Assembly: GCA_013698095.1 (NCBI GenBank)
Contig: JACCVQ010000153.1
Location: 1 to 53,165 of the forward strand
DNA: 53,165 nucleotides
Direction of reading: 5' to 3'
Source: Chloroflexota bacterium
GTDB lineage: Bacteria; Chloroflexota; Limnocylindria; Limnocylindrales; CSP1-4
Of the stretch, positions 17,310 to 25,808 are shown one piece after another. Position 1 is the stretch's first letter. Every line of letters starts with the position of its first letter. The translations under genes were made by a program, and so were the position numbers. A model generated the notes under the pieces. The model was not told where the DNA came from. It made no database searches and worked only from the letters and a program-made list of their open reading frames with translations.

Positions 17310-17315
17310 ATTATC
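17310..17315 (-). promoter_or_regulatory. -10 hexamer GATAAT before the GT87-like gene
   Basis: On the minus strand GATAAT (5 of 6 matches to TATAAT) is followed by six bases and the GTG at 17303. This is one of the best leaderless-type promoters in the window. Confidence 0.55.
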
Positions 17316-17337
17316 GTCCGCCCCGCGAGCCGGACGC

Positions 17338-18264
17338 TCAGCCGGGCCGGCGGCGACCCACGACGACCGCGCCGGCACCGAGGAAGGCGAAGCTCAGGAC
17401 GGCCTGAGCCAGCGCCTCGCGGGTCTCGATCTCGCGATACCGCTGGCGCGGGATGCCGAACTCGACATAGGGGTAGTTGAACTCACGCTCCATGATCGTC
17501 GGATCCTCCGCGACGAGCTCGTCCCACGTGACGAGGCGCCCGTCAGGAAGCTCGAACCGGGCTTCGTTCATCGGCAGGTCGTTCTGGTATGTGTTCTCCC
17601 CGGTCAGGCGGACCGACTCGCTGACCAGCAGCCGCTTGTCCACCTCCGCGATCGCGACCAGCGTCAACCCGCCGAGGATCAGCGCGAGGAGCAGCGTCGG
17701 GACCGGACGCCCGATCACCGAGCCGACCGCCACCGCAATGCTGGCAATCAGCAGGGCGCCGGTGGCCAGCAGGACGCCGCGGGTATGGAAGCCGATGAAC
17801 GAGTTGGCGAGGTCGACGTCTGGCGCGAACAGCGCGATGAGCTGCTCCGACACGACGCCGATGATCATCGCCGTGACCGTGACGACCACCAGGATCGGCA
17901 GGACGCGCTGAACATACCAGCGGCGGCGCGAGGGACCGAGCGACCAGGCCAGCCGGGCGGTTCCCTTGTCGAGCTCACGGGCGATCAGCGGGGCACCCAG
18001 GAGCAGGCCGGCGAGAAACGGGAAGAACCCCGCGAGCTGCGACGACATCGAGGCGATCCGGGTCGCCCAGCGCCCGACGTCCTGGAGCTCGAGGCAGGCG
18101 ACCGAGGGGACCTCGGTGGACTCGATGCAGTCCGCGTAGCCGCTGTTCCGGATCCAGGTGAGGACGATGGCCGAGACGACCACGGACAGGGCGGTCGCGA
18201 CCAGGATGGCATGGACCTCGAAGCGGTTGATCCGGTAGGTGAGGCGGGTCGCGGTCAGCATCAC
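17338..18264 (-). CDS. ABC-2 type transporter permease
   Basis: A 308-residue permease with about six hydrophobic segments. A large loop between helices 1 and 2 contains two cysteines (ADCIESTEVPSVACLE), probably outside the cell and possibly disulfide-bonded. A second hydrophilic stretch of about 70 residues before the last helix contains FELPDGRLVTWDELV. GAPLIARELDKGTARLAWSL is the conserved cytoplasmic coupling segment. Its GTG overlaps the ATPase stop (an ATG three bases later is an alternative), so the two form one exporter. The operon faces a two-component system that may control it. Confidence 0.8.
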   Translation of the reverse strand: MMLTATRLTYRINRFEVHAILVATALSVVVSAIVLTWIRNSGYADCIESTEVPSVACLELQDVGRWATRIASMSSQLAGFFPFLAGLLLGAPLIARELDKGTARLAWSLGPSRRRWYVQRVLPILVVVTVTAMIIGVVSEQLIALFAPDVDLANSFIGFHTRGVLLATGALLIASIAVAVGSVIGRPVPTLLLALILGGLTLVAIAEVDKRLLVSESVRLTGENTYQNDLPMNEARFELPDGRLVTWDELVAEDPTIMEREFNYPYVEFGIPRQRYREIETREALAQAVLSFAFLGAGAVVVGRRRPG

Positions 18265-19157
18265 GCCGCGGCCTCGACCGGGACGGCTGCGCGTCGAAGC
18301 CGGCCGGCGGCCATGTGGCCGATGACGACCTCTTCGAGGGTCGCCGATCGGCCGACCGGCGGGGCATCTGCCGTCAACGGCTGGATGGCCGGGACCCGGA
18401 TGAGGTTCAACGAATCGCCGCCCGCCGACGGGAACGACCCGACGAGGGCATCGGCCGGGACGAAGGACGGCGGGCCCTCGACGACCCGGTGGTGGGCAAG
18501 GGCTTCGGAGATCGACAGGTCGAGCAGGGTGTGGCCCTTGCCGAGCACGATCAGCCGGTCGCAGGCCTGCTCGATGTCGGTGATGACGTGGGACGAGAGG
18601 AGCGCCGTGTGGCCTTCCGAACGGACCGCTTCGACGAGGACGTGGAGGAACTCCCGGCGGGCGAGCGGATCGAGGCTCGCCAGCGGCTCGTCGAGGAGCA
18701 GGATCCGGGCCCGCGTCCCCAGCGCGAGTGCCAGACCCACCTGGGCCTGCTCGCCGCCCGACAGCTCCGCCGCGACCGCCGTCAGCGGGATCGACAACCG
18801 CGCGATGTACTGGGCGGCCAGCGCGGCGTCGAAGCCGTCGCGAAGCGTCGTCGCGAGGGTGATGTGCTCGGCGATCGTCAGGTTGCCGTAGAGCGACGGC
18901 GACTGCGGCACGTAGCCGACCTTGGCGACGGCGGCGTCGCGATCCTTGCCGGGATCAACTCCGCCGGTCGAGAGCCGGCCCTCGGTCGGCCGCTCGAAGC
19001 CGATCCAGGCCCGGATCAGGGTCGACTTGCCGGAGCCGTTTGGGCCGACGAGGGCGGTGATGCTGCCCTCTGGCACGGTGAGATCGACTCCGCGCAGCGC
19101 CCAGTTCCTGCGTCGATACCGCTTGCCGAAGCCATGGGCCTCGAGGACCGCCGTCAT
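18261..19157 (-). CDS. ABC transporter ATP-binding protein
   Basis: A 298-residue ATPase. Walker A GPNGSGKST is at about residues 38-46, the Q-loop is at YVPQSPS, the signature LSGGEQAQ is near 133, Walker B ILLLDEPLASLD is near 153 and the H-loop is SSHV. The C-terminal ~75 residues extend past the core, as in drug or peptide exporters. A GAGGAGGG site precedes the ATG at 19157. It forms an exporter with the overlapping permease gene. The start lies 242 bases from the divergent histidine kinase start, the usual place for a detoxification pump regulated by its neighbour. Confidence 0.88.
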   Translation of the reverse strand: MTAVLEAHGFGKRYRRRNWALRGVDLTVPEGSITALVGPNGSGKSTLIRAWIGFERPTEGRLSTGGVDPGKDRDAAVAKVGYVPQSPSLYGNLTIAEHITLATTLRDGFDAALAAQYIARLSIPLTAVAAELSGGEQAQVGLALALGTRARILLLDEPLASLDPLARREFLHVLVEAVRSEGHTALLSSHVITDIEQACDRLIVLGKGHTLLDLSISEALAHHRVVEGPPSFVPADALVGSFPSAGGDSLNLIRVPAIQPLTADAPPVGRSATLEEVVIGHMAAGRLRRAAVPVEAAA

Positions 19158-19387
19158 CCGTCCCTCCTCGGTTGGTGCCGGTCCGGACCGGCGGGTCGTT
19201 CCGACTGTACTCGGGCCGCGTCACCGCGACGTGGGGGAGGCGTGCCGGCGCCCACTCCCCAGAGCGAGCGCCGGCCGCAGGTGGTGTGCCGCCGTCATCG
19301 TCCCGTGCCGCCGGCCGCTCGCCCAGCCGGCACTCCCCGGCGAACCGTTGCGGGACAACCCGGTACGGCCGTCTCGACCGCATCTGA

Positions 19388-19393
19388 TAGGTT
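19388..19393 (+). promoter_or_regulatory. -10-like hexamer TAGGTT for the kinase operon
   Basis: TAGGTT ends six bases before the GTG at 19400, again the leaderless spacing. The rest of the 242-base divergent gap shows no clear operator. Confidence 0.45.
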
Positions 19394-19399
19394 CGGCCC

Positions 19400-21088
19400 G
19401 TGACTTCGGAACAACTTCGCGACCGCATCGCGCTCGGCCTCGCCCTGTGCGCCCTCCTCGCGGGAGTCGCCTCGGCCGCCCTCGGCTCGTACAACTCGGG
19501 TATCCACTGGCGGATCGATGGCGACCGTCTCGTCGTCGACTCGGTGGACCCGCTCAGCCAGGCGGATCGCGACGGCGTTCGCCCGCTCCTCGTCGCCCTC
19601 GAGCTGAATGGTCGCCAACTGCTGTCCCTGCCGTCGTATCAGTACGGCGACGTGCCCAGCGACTCGCCGGACGGCGTGCCGCCGATCGTGGGCACCGCCC
19701 CGGCCGTCCCGACGCCGGTCATCAGCAACGCTGAGCTGCAGAGGCTTGCGAATGATCCGGTCGAGTGGGTGTCCCTGATCTCACCCGAGGCCCTTGCCGG
19801 CGGAAGCCCCGACAATTGGGCGTGGAACGGGTACCAGTACCCGGGCGCCTGGAACTTCCACCAGGGTCAGCTGGCCCTCCTGCCCGGCATGCTTATCCTC
19901 GTCGCGGGCCTGTGGTGGCTGCGCTCGGCCCGGGTCGGTGCACCGATCCGCGGCCTCGCGATCCCGCTGGTGAGCGCCGTCGCCATCCCGCTGCTGGTCT
20001 CGCCGCTCGAGGGGATCGGCACGTTCTGGGCGGTCCTGTCCGCGCGCGGGCTGATGATCCTCGGCGTGGTGCCGCTCGCGGCAGGGCTTGTCGGGCTGAT
20101 CCCGAGCGTCGACGATCGGCGCCTGATCGCCGTCGGGATCGCGGCGATGGCGCTCGGCGCGCTGATCGCCTCGATCGGCTTCGCCCTCGGCGAGGGACGC
20201 GATGAGGTCGGGATCCTCGTCTGGGCAATGACGAGCGGCATCGCCCTCGTGCCCGGAATCGTCGCGGCCGGTCCGATCGATCTCGCTCACCTTCGCGCGT
20301 CGGCTGCTCTCGGTGCCGGCGGGCTCGTCCAGTCGACCGAGCTCGCCCTTGCCGGCGCCACGCCGGCCTTCGCGCTCGCGTCGATCGGCCAGCCCTACCC
20401 CTGGCTGCTGATCCTGTGGGTCCTTGGCCTGCTGGCCGCGGCACGTTTCACCGTCCGGCCGCTGGCCCGCCTCGCGACGCGGGCGACGCTCCAGCGCGAC
20501 CTCGTCGTCGCGGCCACGGAAGCGGAACGGGCCCGGCTCGCGGCCGACATCCACGACGACGCGCTTCAGGAGCTGACCCTCCTCGTCCGCCGGCTCGAGG
20601 CCTCCGGTGATGCCGAGGGTGCCGAGATCGGACGGACCGTGGCCGATCGGCTGCGGGCGATCTGCGGCGACCTCCGCCTGCCGATCCTCGACGACCTCGG
20701 CGTCGGGCCGGCCCTCGACTGGCTGGTCCTCCGGATCGAGCGACTCGCCGGCGGCGAGGTCCGCCTCGAGCGGTCCGACGACGCCCGTCATTCGCCCGAC
20801 GTCGAGCTCGCGATCTTCCGGGTCGCCCAGGAGGCGCTCGCGAATGCCGTCAAGCACGGCAGCCCGCCGATCGTGGTCCGTTATCGCTCGACGCCGGCCG
20901 GGATCTCGCTGGCGATCGACGACGCGGGGCCCGGCATCACCGACGACGCTCCGGCGGTCGCCGAGCGGGCGGGCCGGTTCGGGCTGCTGAACATGGCCCA
21001 GCGGGCCGAGCAGATCGGGGCGATCCTTGATGTCAAGCGCTGGCCGACCGGCGGGACGCACGTAGCGCTCGAGTGGCGGCCGCGTTGA
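19400..21088 (+). CDS. NarL-type sensor histidine kinase
   Basis: A 562-residue kinase. One N-terminal helix is followed by an extracytoplasmic region of about 130 residues, rich in Trp/Tyr near its end, and then about eight hydrophobic segments up to residue 360. The dimerisation box LAADIHDDALQEL carries the phosphorylatable histidine at about residue 385, in the HisKA_3 pattern H-D-D. The ATPase domain has its N box at NAVKHG (Asn482) and a DDAGPG loop after it. This is the LiaS/NarX-like class. The start GTG at 19400 fits the upstream -10 element. It is co-transcribed with the regulator that overlaps it. The signal is unknown, but the facing ABC exporter suggests a membrane-active compound. 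Confidence 0.85.
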   Translation: MTSEQLRDRIALGLALCALLAGVASAALGSYNSGIHWRIDGDRLVVDSVDPLSQADRDGVRPLLVALELNGRQLLSLPSYQYGDVPSDSPDGVPPIVGTAPAVPTPVISNAELQRLANDPVEWVSLISPEALAGGSPDNWAWNGYQYPGAWNFHQGQLALLPGMLILVAGLWWLRSARVGAPIRGLAIPLVSAVAIPLLVSPLEGIGTFWAVLSARGLMILGVVPLAAGLVGLIPSVDDRRLIAVGIAAMALGALIASIGFALGEGRDEVGILVWAMTSGIALVPGIVAAGPIDLAHLRASAALGAGGLVQSTELALAGATPAFALASIGQPYPWLLILWVLGLLAAARFTVRPLARLATRATLQRDLVVAATEAERARLAADIHDDALQELTLLVRRLEASGDAEGAEIGRTVADRLRAICGDLRLPILDDLGVGPALDWLVLRIERLAGGEVRLERSDDARHSPDVELAIFRVAQEALANAVKHGSPPIVVRYRSTPAGISLAIDDAGPGITDDAPAVAERAGRFGLLNMAQRAEQIGAILDVKRWPTGGTHVALEWRPR

Positions 21089-21714
21089 CCGACCCGTCTC
21101 CGGCGCCCATCCGGCTCCTGATCGTCGACGACCACCCGGTCGTCCGAGACGGGACCGCGGCACTGCTGGCGGCCCAGCCCGGGATCGAGGTCGCGGGAGT
21201 GGCAGGCTCCATCGACGAGGCCACCGCACTGATCGCCGGGGTCCCGGCCGACGTCCTGCTGCTCGACATCCGGCTGGGGACCGACTCCGGGCTGCGGCTC
21301 CTCACCGAGACCACCGACGACGCCCCCGCGATCATCGTCCTGACCGCCTACGACTACCCCCAGTACGCCGAGGCGGCCCTTCGGCTTGGCGCCTCGGGCT
21401 TCGTGCTGAAGACCGCGCCGCTCGCTGAGCTGCTGGACGCGATCCGGCGGGTCGCCGCCGGCGGGATGGCGTTCTCGATCCGGCCGCGGTCGGGTGCCGG
21501 CTTCCCGCGCCTCAGCGAGCGCGAGCTCGACGTCGTCCGCTTGGTGGTCGATGGCCGCTCGAACGACGAGATCGGCGCTCGACTCGGTATCGGCCCCAAG
21601 ACGGTCGAGTCGCATCTTCGACGCCTGTTCGAGCGGTTCGACCTCGCGTCCCGTACCGAGCTCGCGACGCGCGCCCTGCGCGAGGGCTGGCTCGAGGTTC
21701 CGCCGGGAACGTGA
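21073..21714 (+). CDS. NarL/LuxR-type response regulator
   Basis: A 213-residue two-domain regulator. The receiver domain has acidic residues at IVDDHPVVRD (about 17-26), the phosphoacceptor Asp65 in LLLDIRLG and the conserved Lys in FVLKTAPL. The C-terminal LuxR helix-turn-helix runs from LSERELDVVRLV to the end and contains DEIGARLGIGPKTVESHL. The GTG at 21073 overlaps the kinase gene by 16 bases; a TTG at 21085 would shorten it by four residues. It is the cognate partner of that kinase. Targets probably include the divergent ABC exporter, but no operator was identified. Confidence 0.88.
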   Translation: MAAALTDPSPAPIRLLIVDDHPVVRDGTAALLAAQPGIEVAGVAGSIDEATALIAGVPADVLLLDIRLGTDSGLRLLTETTDDAPAIIVLTAYDYPQYAEAALRLGASGFVLKTAPLAELLDAIRRVAAGGMAFSIRPRSGAGFPRLSERELDVVRLVVDGRSNDEIGARLGIGPKTVESHLRRLFERFDLASRTELATRALREGWLEVPPGT

Positions 21715-22006
21715 GAGTCGCGCCGCCTTGCCGGACTTTCCGATTTCGAACGCCGCCGGAAGTCACCTCCGTTTCGCGACATCGTCCGGAAATCGAGTCC
21801 GGAAATCGGAGTCCGAAATCGGCCGTGCGGTCCTGCACGCGACGAGCTCGCAGTCGTCCGGAGTCGGAGTCCGAAATCGGCGGAAGATGGCGGAGGACAG
21901 GTGACTTCGCGCGGCGTTCGCTTTCGGACGATCGACGACCGGCCGGGACGCGGGCCCACGCGACAGGCTACGATGCGGCCGATCGCCATATGAAGCCTCC
22001 CAGTCG
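21715..22006. other. Repeat-bearing intergenic region before corA
   Basis: About 290 bases that are distinctly less GC-rich in patches than the genes. It contains the GTCCGRAATCGG repeat cluster (separate entry). A TACGAT hexamer at 21969-21974 could be a -10 for corA with a leader of about 30 bases. No gene was found. Confidence 0.5.
21784..21881. repeat. Clustered TCCGRAATCGG direct repeats
   Basis: The motif TCCGGAAATCGAG/TCCGGAAATCGGAG/TCCGAAATCGG runs in tandem from 21785 to 21822. The 16-mer GGAGTCCGAAATCGGC at 21808-21823 recurs exactly at 21866-21881. An inverted relative, CCGATTTCG at 21740-21748, could pair with CGAAATCGG at 21814-21822. The array could be a regulator binding array or a small mobile repeat. 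Confidence 0.65.
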
Positions 22007-23008
22007 ATGCCGAACCTGCCGCCGCTCCCGCGCCCGCGTCTCCGCCGACCGAATCCGGCCGGTGATGCAGACGCGCCCGGCATCGTCGAGGTAGACGACC
22101 CCAAAGTCGTCGAGGCCTCCGGCCTCCGCTGGATCCACATCGAGGATCCCCGCCTCGCCCACCGCGAGTGGCTCGAGCAGCACTACGACTTCCACCCGCT
22201 CGACTGGGAGGACGTCTACTCGCGCAACCAGCGCGCCAAGCTCGATGTCTACGACGACTACCTGTTCATCGTCCTCCACTTCCCGTTCTTCGAGAAGACG
22301 TCCGGGCGGTTGCTGACGGCCGAGGTCGACATGTTCGTCGGCCCGGACTACCTGATCACGCTGACCGAGCATCCGCTGCCGCCGCTCCAGGCGATGTTCG
22401 AGCGGATGGAGGCCCGTGAGGAGCTCCGCGAGTCGACCTTCTCGAAGGGCTCCGGCTACCTGCTCTACCGGATCGTCGACAGCAACGTCGACGCCGCGTT
22501 CCCGATGCTTCGCAAGATGGCCAACAAGCTCGACCAGCTCGAGGACGAAATTCTCGAAGGCCGCTCGAGCGAGATCGTCCGCGACATTTCGAACGCCAAG
22601 CAGGAGATCATCAACTTCCGCCGGATCGTCCGGCCCCAGCGCGCGGTCCTGCGCGACCTCGAGCGGACGAAGCAGCGCTATCTCGCCGAGGAGATGGAGA
22701 TCTACTTCGATGACGTGTCCGACGCCGCCGAGCGGATCTGGGACACGCTCGAGAATTACAAGGAAGTCGTCGAGGCCCTCGAGTCGACGAACGAGTCGGT
22801 CATCACCCATCGCCTGAACGACTCGTTCCGGATCCTGACCGCGGCCTCGGTCATCCTGCTGCCGCTGACCCTGATCGCGTCGATCTACGGGATGAACGTG
22901 CCGGTTCCCGGCGAGGGCGAGCCATACGCGTTCTTCGTGATCGTGGCGTTCCTGGCATTGATCCTGGGCGTGCTCGTCATCCTGTTCCGGAAGCGCGGCT
23001 GGCTCTAG
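22007..23008 (+). CDS. corA: CorA-family divalent cation transporter
   Basis: A 333-residue protein of CorA type. A cytoplasmic domain of about 270 residues with long alpha helices is followed by two C-terminal transmembrane segments. The signature GMN of the pore (YGMNV) is at residues 295-297, right after helix 1. The family conducts Mg2+, Co2+ or Ni2+ as a pentamer. The N-terminus before residue 25 is Pro/Arg-rich and the exact start is less sure, since no ribosome-binding site is visible. The TAG stop shares bases with the stop of the convergent citrate synthase gene. Confidence 0.9.
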   Translation: MPNLPPLPRPRLRRPNPAGDADAPGIVEVDDPKVVEASGLRWIHIEDPRLAHREWLEQHYDFHPLDWEDVYSRNQRAKLDVYDDYLFIVLHFPFFEKTSGRLLTAEVDMFVGPDYLITLTEHPLPPLQAMFERMEAREELRESTFSKGSGYLLYRIVDSNVDAAFPMLRKMANKLDQLEDEILEGRSSEIVRDISNAKQEIINFRRIVRPQRAVLRDLERTKQRYLAEEMEIYFDDVSDAAERIWDTLENYKEVVEALESTNESVITHRLNDSFRILTAASVILLPLTLIASIYGMNVPVPGEGEPYAFFVIVAFLALILGVLVILFRKRGWL

Positions 23009-24132
23009 GCCGGGAGGTCGCGCTCCTCTTCGCCGACGTACTTGACGTCCGGCCGGATCAGGCGGTTCGACGCCGCCTGCTCCAGGACGTGGGCGGTCCA
23101 GCCGGCGTCGCGGGCGAGCGAGAACGTCGCGGGGAAGAGATCAGGGCTCAGTCCGACGCCCATCAGGACCGGCGCCGCATAGAACTCGACGTTCGTCTTC
23201 AGGGGGCGATCGGGGTGGCGCTCGGCCAGCAGGCGGAGGGCAACGTCCTCGACCTGGATCGCGAGCTCCAGCCATTCGGGCTTGTGCTCCATCCCCTCGG
23301 CGACCTTGCGCAGGGCGGCGGCCCGCGGGTCGTAGGCCCGGTAGACGCGGTGGCCGAAGCCCATCAGCCGCTCGCCCCGATCGAGGGCGCCGCGCAGCCA
23401 CTCCTCGGCGTGCTCCACCGTGCCCATCTTCGCGAGCTGGTCGACCACCTCCGACGGGGCGCCGCCGTGGAGTGGCCCTTTCATCGTGCCGATCGCGCCC
23501 GCAACCGCCGACACGATGTCCGACTTCGTCGAGGTGATGACCCGGGCGGTGAAGGTCGAGGCGTTGAAGCCGTGCTCGGCGCCGACAATGAAGTAGGCGT
23601 CGAGTGCCCGCGCCGTCGCGGCGTCGGGCTTCTCGCCCTTGAGCTGGTACAGGAAGCCCTCGACGAGGCTGAGCGACGGATCCGGCTCGATCGGATCCTT
23701 GCCCTCGCGGATCCGGGCGAACGCGGCCAGGGCCGACGGTGAGAAGGCGGTCAGGGCCCGGGCCTGCTCGGCGGTCGGCGGCCAGTCGAGCGTCTGGGTC
23801 GCGCCCCACGCCGACACGGCGGTCCGCAGGGCGTCCATGGGCTTGGCCGTGGTGGGCAGCGCCCGGAGCGTCGTCAGGACGACATCCGGGACGGGCCCGG
23901 TGGCGAGTCGGGCGGCAGGATCCCAGTCGCCGGTCCAGAGCAGGTTCGCGACCGCGGCATACGTCCCGCGCTCGACCAGATCGCCGATCCGGTAGCCGCG
24001 ATAGACGAGCCGGCCGTTCGCCCCGTCGACCTTCGACAGGGCCGTTTCGCCCGCGAGGACCCCCTCGAGGCCAGGCGAATAGGGCCGCTCGTCGGCGCCG
24101 GATGGAGAGGCGGCCGAGGTCGAAGTCGTCAT
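23005..24132 (-). CDS. Citrate synthase (CitA-like)
   Basis: A 375-residue citrate synthase, condensing acetyl-CoA with oxaloacetate. Catalytic-region motifs are GPLHGGA and GFGHRVYR. The third motif reads TNVEFYAAPVL, with Glu where Escherichia-type enzymes have Asp (NVDFYSG). That variant, with AGWTAHVLEQ after it, is what I know of the actinobacterial CitA branch, so 2-methylcitrate synthase activity is also possible. The ATG is preceded by TACCAT at leaderless spacing. Its stop overlaps that of corA on the opposite strand. It is the last gene of the minus-strand carbon-metabolism block. Confidence 0.88.
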   Translation of the reverse strand: MTTSTSAASPSGADERPYSPGLEGVLAGETALSKVDGANGRLVYRGYRIGDLVERGTYAAVANLLWTGDWDPAARLATGPVPDVVLTTLRALPTTAKPMDALRTAVSAWGATQTLDWPPTAEQARALTAFSPSALAAFARIREGKDPIEPDPSLSLVEGFLYQLKGEKPDAATARALDAYFIVGAEHGFNASTFTARVITSTKSDIVSAVAGAIGTMKGPLHGGAPSEVVDQLAKMGTVEHAEEWLRGALDRGERLMGFGHRVYRAYDPRAAALRKVAEGMEHKPEWLELAIQVEDVALRLLAERHPDRPLKTNVEFYAAPVLMGVGLSPDLFPATFSLARDAGWTAHVLEQAASNRLIRPDVKYVGEEERDLPA

Positions 24133-24138
24133 CGGTCG

Positions 24139-24144
24139 ATGGTA
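24139..24144 (-). promoter_or_regulatory. -10-like hexamer TACCAT before citrate synthase
   Basis: On the minus strand TACCAT is followed by six bases and the ATG at 24132. No Shine-Dalgarno sequence is present, consistent with leaderless transcription separate from the upstream operon. Confidence 0.5.
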
Positions 24145-24199
24145 GACGGCTCCGGGATGGCGCGCCGTCGACGGCTCCGGATCGCTCCCCGGAGTCGGC

Positions 24200-24457
24200 T
24201 CAGCGCCGGTCCCTGGGGCTGACGGCCTCCAGGACGACCCGGACGATGATCGCCCCGATCACGGCCACGATGATCGCGGCGATGAAGCCCTCGCCCTGGC
24301 CGAACCCGAGCTGCCGCGCGAGCCAGCCGCCGACGATCGCGCCGATGACGCCGACGAGAATGTTGGGCAGGCAGCCACGGGCCGTCCGACCGCCGACGAC
24401 GGCGGCCGACAGGGCGCCGGCGATGAACCCGAGGATGATCCAGCCGAAGATGTCCAT
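24200..24457 (-). CDS. GlsB/YeaQ/YmgE-type small membrane protein
   Basis: An 85-residue protein with three hydrophobic segments rich in Gly and Ala. The start MDIFGWIILGFIAG and the middle GCLPNILVGVIGAIVGGWL are characteristic of the transglycosylase-associated (Transgly_assoc) family, whose members are stress-induced membrane proteins of unknown biochemical role. The start lies five bases after the hydrolase stop, so it is probably the next gene of the same operon, although a CAGACT hexamer seven bases before its ATG could give it a separate promoter. Confidence 0.88.
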   Translation of the reverse strand: MDIFGWIILGFIAGALSAAVVGGRTARGCLPNILVGVIGAIVGGWLARQLGFGQGEGFIAAIIVAVIGAIIVRVVLEAVSPRDRR

Positions 24458-24462
24458 GGCGC

Positions 24463-25326
24463 TCAGTCTGCCACGTCAGGGGCCGCCAGGAAGGCGTCGA
24501 CTGCGGCCACGAACTCCGGTGCGTGGCTGTGGTGGGCGGCGTGCCGGGCGCCCGCGATCGTGACGACCTGCCCGCCCTTCAGCCGCGCGTCGAGCGCCGC
24601 GGTCGCGTCTGCGAACGGGGCCCTGCTGGCCCCTCCCAGGATCTGGAGGACCGGCTGGCGGACTGCCCCGAGGCTCTCGAGCGAGGCGGCTGGACTGGTC
24701 TCGGCCGCGAGCTCGCGGAGGGTCGTGTCGATGGCCGTCGCGCGGCGCGGCCAGATCGGGTCGGACCGGAAGGCCGCCAGGTCCGCCGCGGGCATCCCGA
24801 CGATCTCGCGCATGAAGGTCTCCAGGGCCGCATCCCGATTGCCGGCCGCGACCAGCTCGGCCATCCGGGCGAGCGTGCCCGCCTCCTGGTCCTGGTAGCC
24901 GCGACCGTCGGCCGCCGGCGGGGCGCCCTCGTACGACACCAGCCGGCGCAGGTTCGTCGTCCGGAGCGCGGCGCCGAGCGCGATCCGGCCACCGTACGAA
25001 TGACCGACGACATCGACCGGGCCACCGGACTCGGCAGCGACCGCGTCGACGACCGCGGTGAGGTCATCGAACTCCTGCTCGATCGAGTACGGGACGCCGG
25101 CCGGCCCGTCCGACGAGGCGCCCCGCCCGCGGCGATCGATGGCGTGGAGCGGATGCCTGGCGCCGAGCAGGGGTCCGGCCGTGCGCCAGGTCGTGTGGTC
25201 GGCCGTTGCGCCGTGGACGAGGATGATCGGCCGGCCGATCGCGGCGCCGGCGCCGAAGACCGCGATCCAGACGCCATCCGGGGCGTTGACGGCGCGGTCG
25301 GGCGGCTCCGAGTCGGGAAGCGTCAT
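24463..25326 (-). CDS. Alpha/beta hydrolase
   Basis: A 287-residue single-domain protein. The oxyanion region LVHGATADHTTW is near residue 36, the nucleophile elbow GHSYGG is near 108 with Ser as catalytic residue, and ARHAAHHSH near 265 supplies the histidine. An acid residue in ILGG...FADA is likely. The architecture fits esterases, lactonases and epoxide-type hydrolases. The ATG overlaps the GNAT stop by four bases, and the pair sits at the end of the pgl-opcA-zwf transcription unit. A lactone substrate is therefore conceivable but unproven. Confidence 0.85.
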   Translation of the reverse strand: MTLPDSEPPDRAVNAPDGVWIAVFGAGAAIGRPIILVHGATADHTTWRTAGPLLGARHPLHAIDRRGRGASSDGPAGVPYSIEQEFDDLTAVVDAVAAESGGPVDVVGHSYGGRIALGAALRTTNLRRLVSYEGAPPAADGRGYQDQEAGTLARMAELVAAGNRDAALETFMREIVGMPAADLAAFRSDPIWPRRATAIDTTLRELAAETSPAASLESLGAVRQPVLQILGGASRAPFADATAALDARLKGGQVVTIAGARHAAHHSHAPEFVAAVDAFLAAPDVAD

Positions 25327-25808
25327 GGTCGGGCGGGTCGCCAGGCGTAGCGCACGTCGGGCTGGCCCTCCTCGTTGGCGGAGCCATCACCGAACCACGT
25401 CGCGACGAACCCGTTCCGCTCGTAGAACCGGCGCGCCCGGTCGTTGACCTGGAACGTGAAGAGGGCGAGGCCGTCCGGCGAGCGCTCCTTCGCCCGCTCG
25501 AGAAGTTTCCGCCCGATACCTTGTCCGAGCCGATCCGGCGCCACGTACAGCTGATCGAGCACGTCTGGTCCGACGACGATGATCCCGACGATCGGCCCGC
25601 CCGGCCCATCGGTCGCGACCCACGCCTCCGTGGCCGCGGCCGGCAGGATCTCGGCGCGGATCCACTCCCGGACCTGTTCGTCGGGATGGGCGAGTGGGAA
25701 GGCGTACGTGGCGTGGAACGAGTCGAGGTAGACCGTGGAAACGGCCGGCGCATCGTCCGCCGTTGCCCGCCGGATCTCGATCGCGGCCGACTCGGACCGA
25801 CCGGTCAC
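25323..25808 (-). CDS. GNAT-family N-acetyltransferase
   Basis: A 161-residue protein of the Gcn5-related family. The core reads LDQLYVAPDRLGQGIGRKLLERAKE (about residues 84-108; the Q-x-x-G-x-G/A loop binds acetyl-CoA), followed by LFTFQVNDRARRFYERNGFVAT, the strand and helix that complete the fold. The acceptor substrate cannot be predicted. It overlaps the 6-phosphogluconolactonase gene by four bases upstream and the hydrolase gene downstream. It is therefore co-translated with pentose phosphate enzymes, but the fold gives no reason to link it to that pathway. Confidence 0.85.
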   Translation of the reverse strand: MTGRSESAAIEIRRATADDAPAVSTVYLDSFHATYAFPLAHPDEQVREWIRAEILPAAATEAWVATDGPGGPIVGIIVVGPDVLDQLYVAPDRLGQGIGRKLLERAKERSPDGLALFTFQVNDRARRFYERNGFVATWFGDGSANEEGQPDVRYAWRPARP

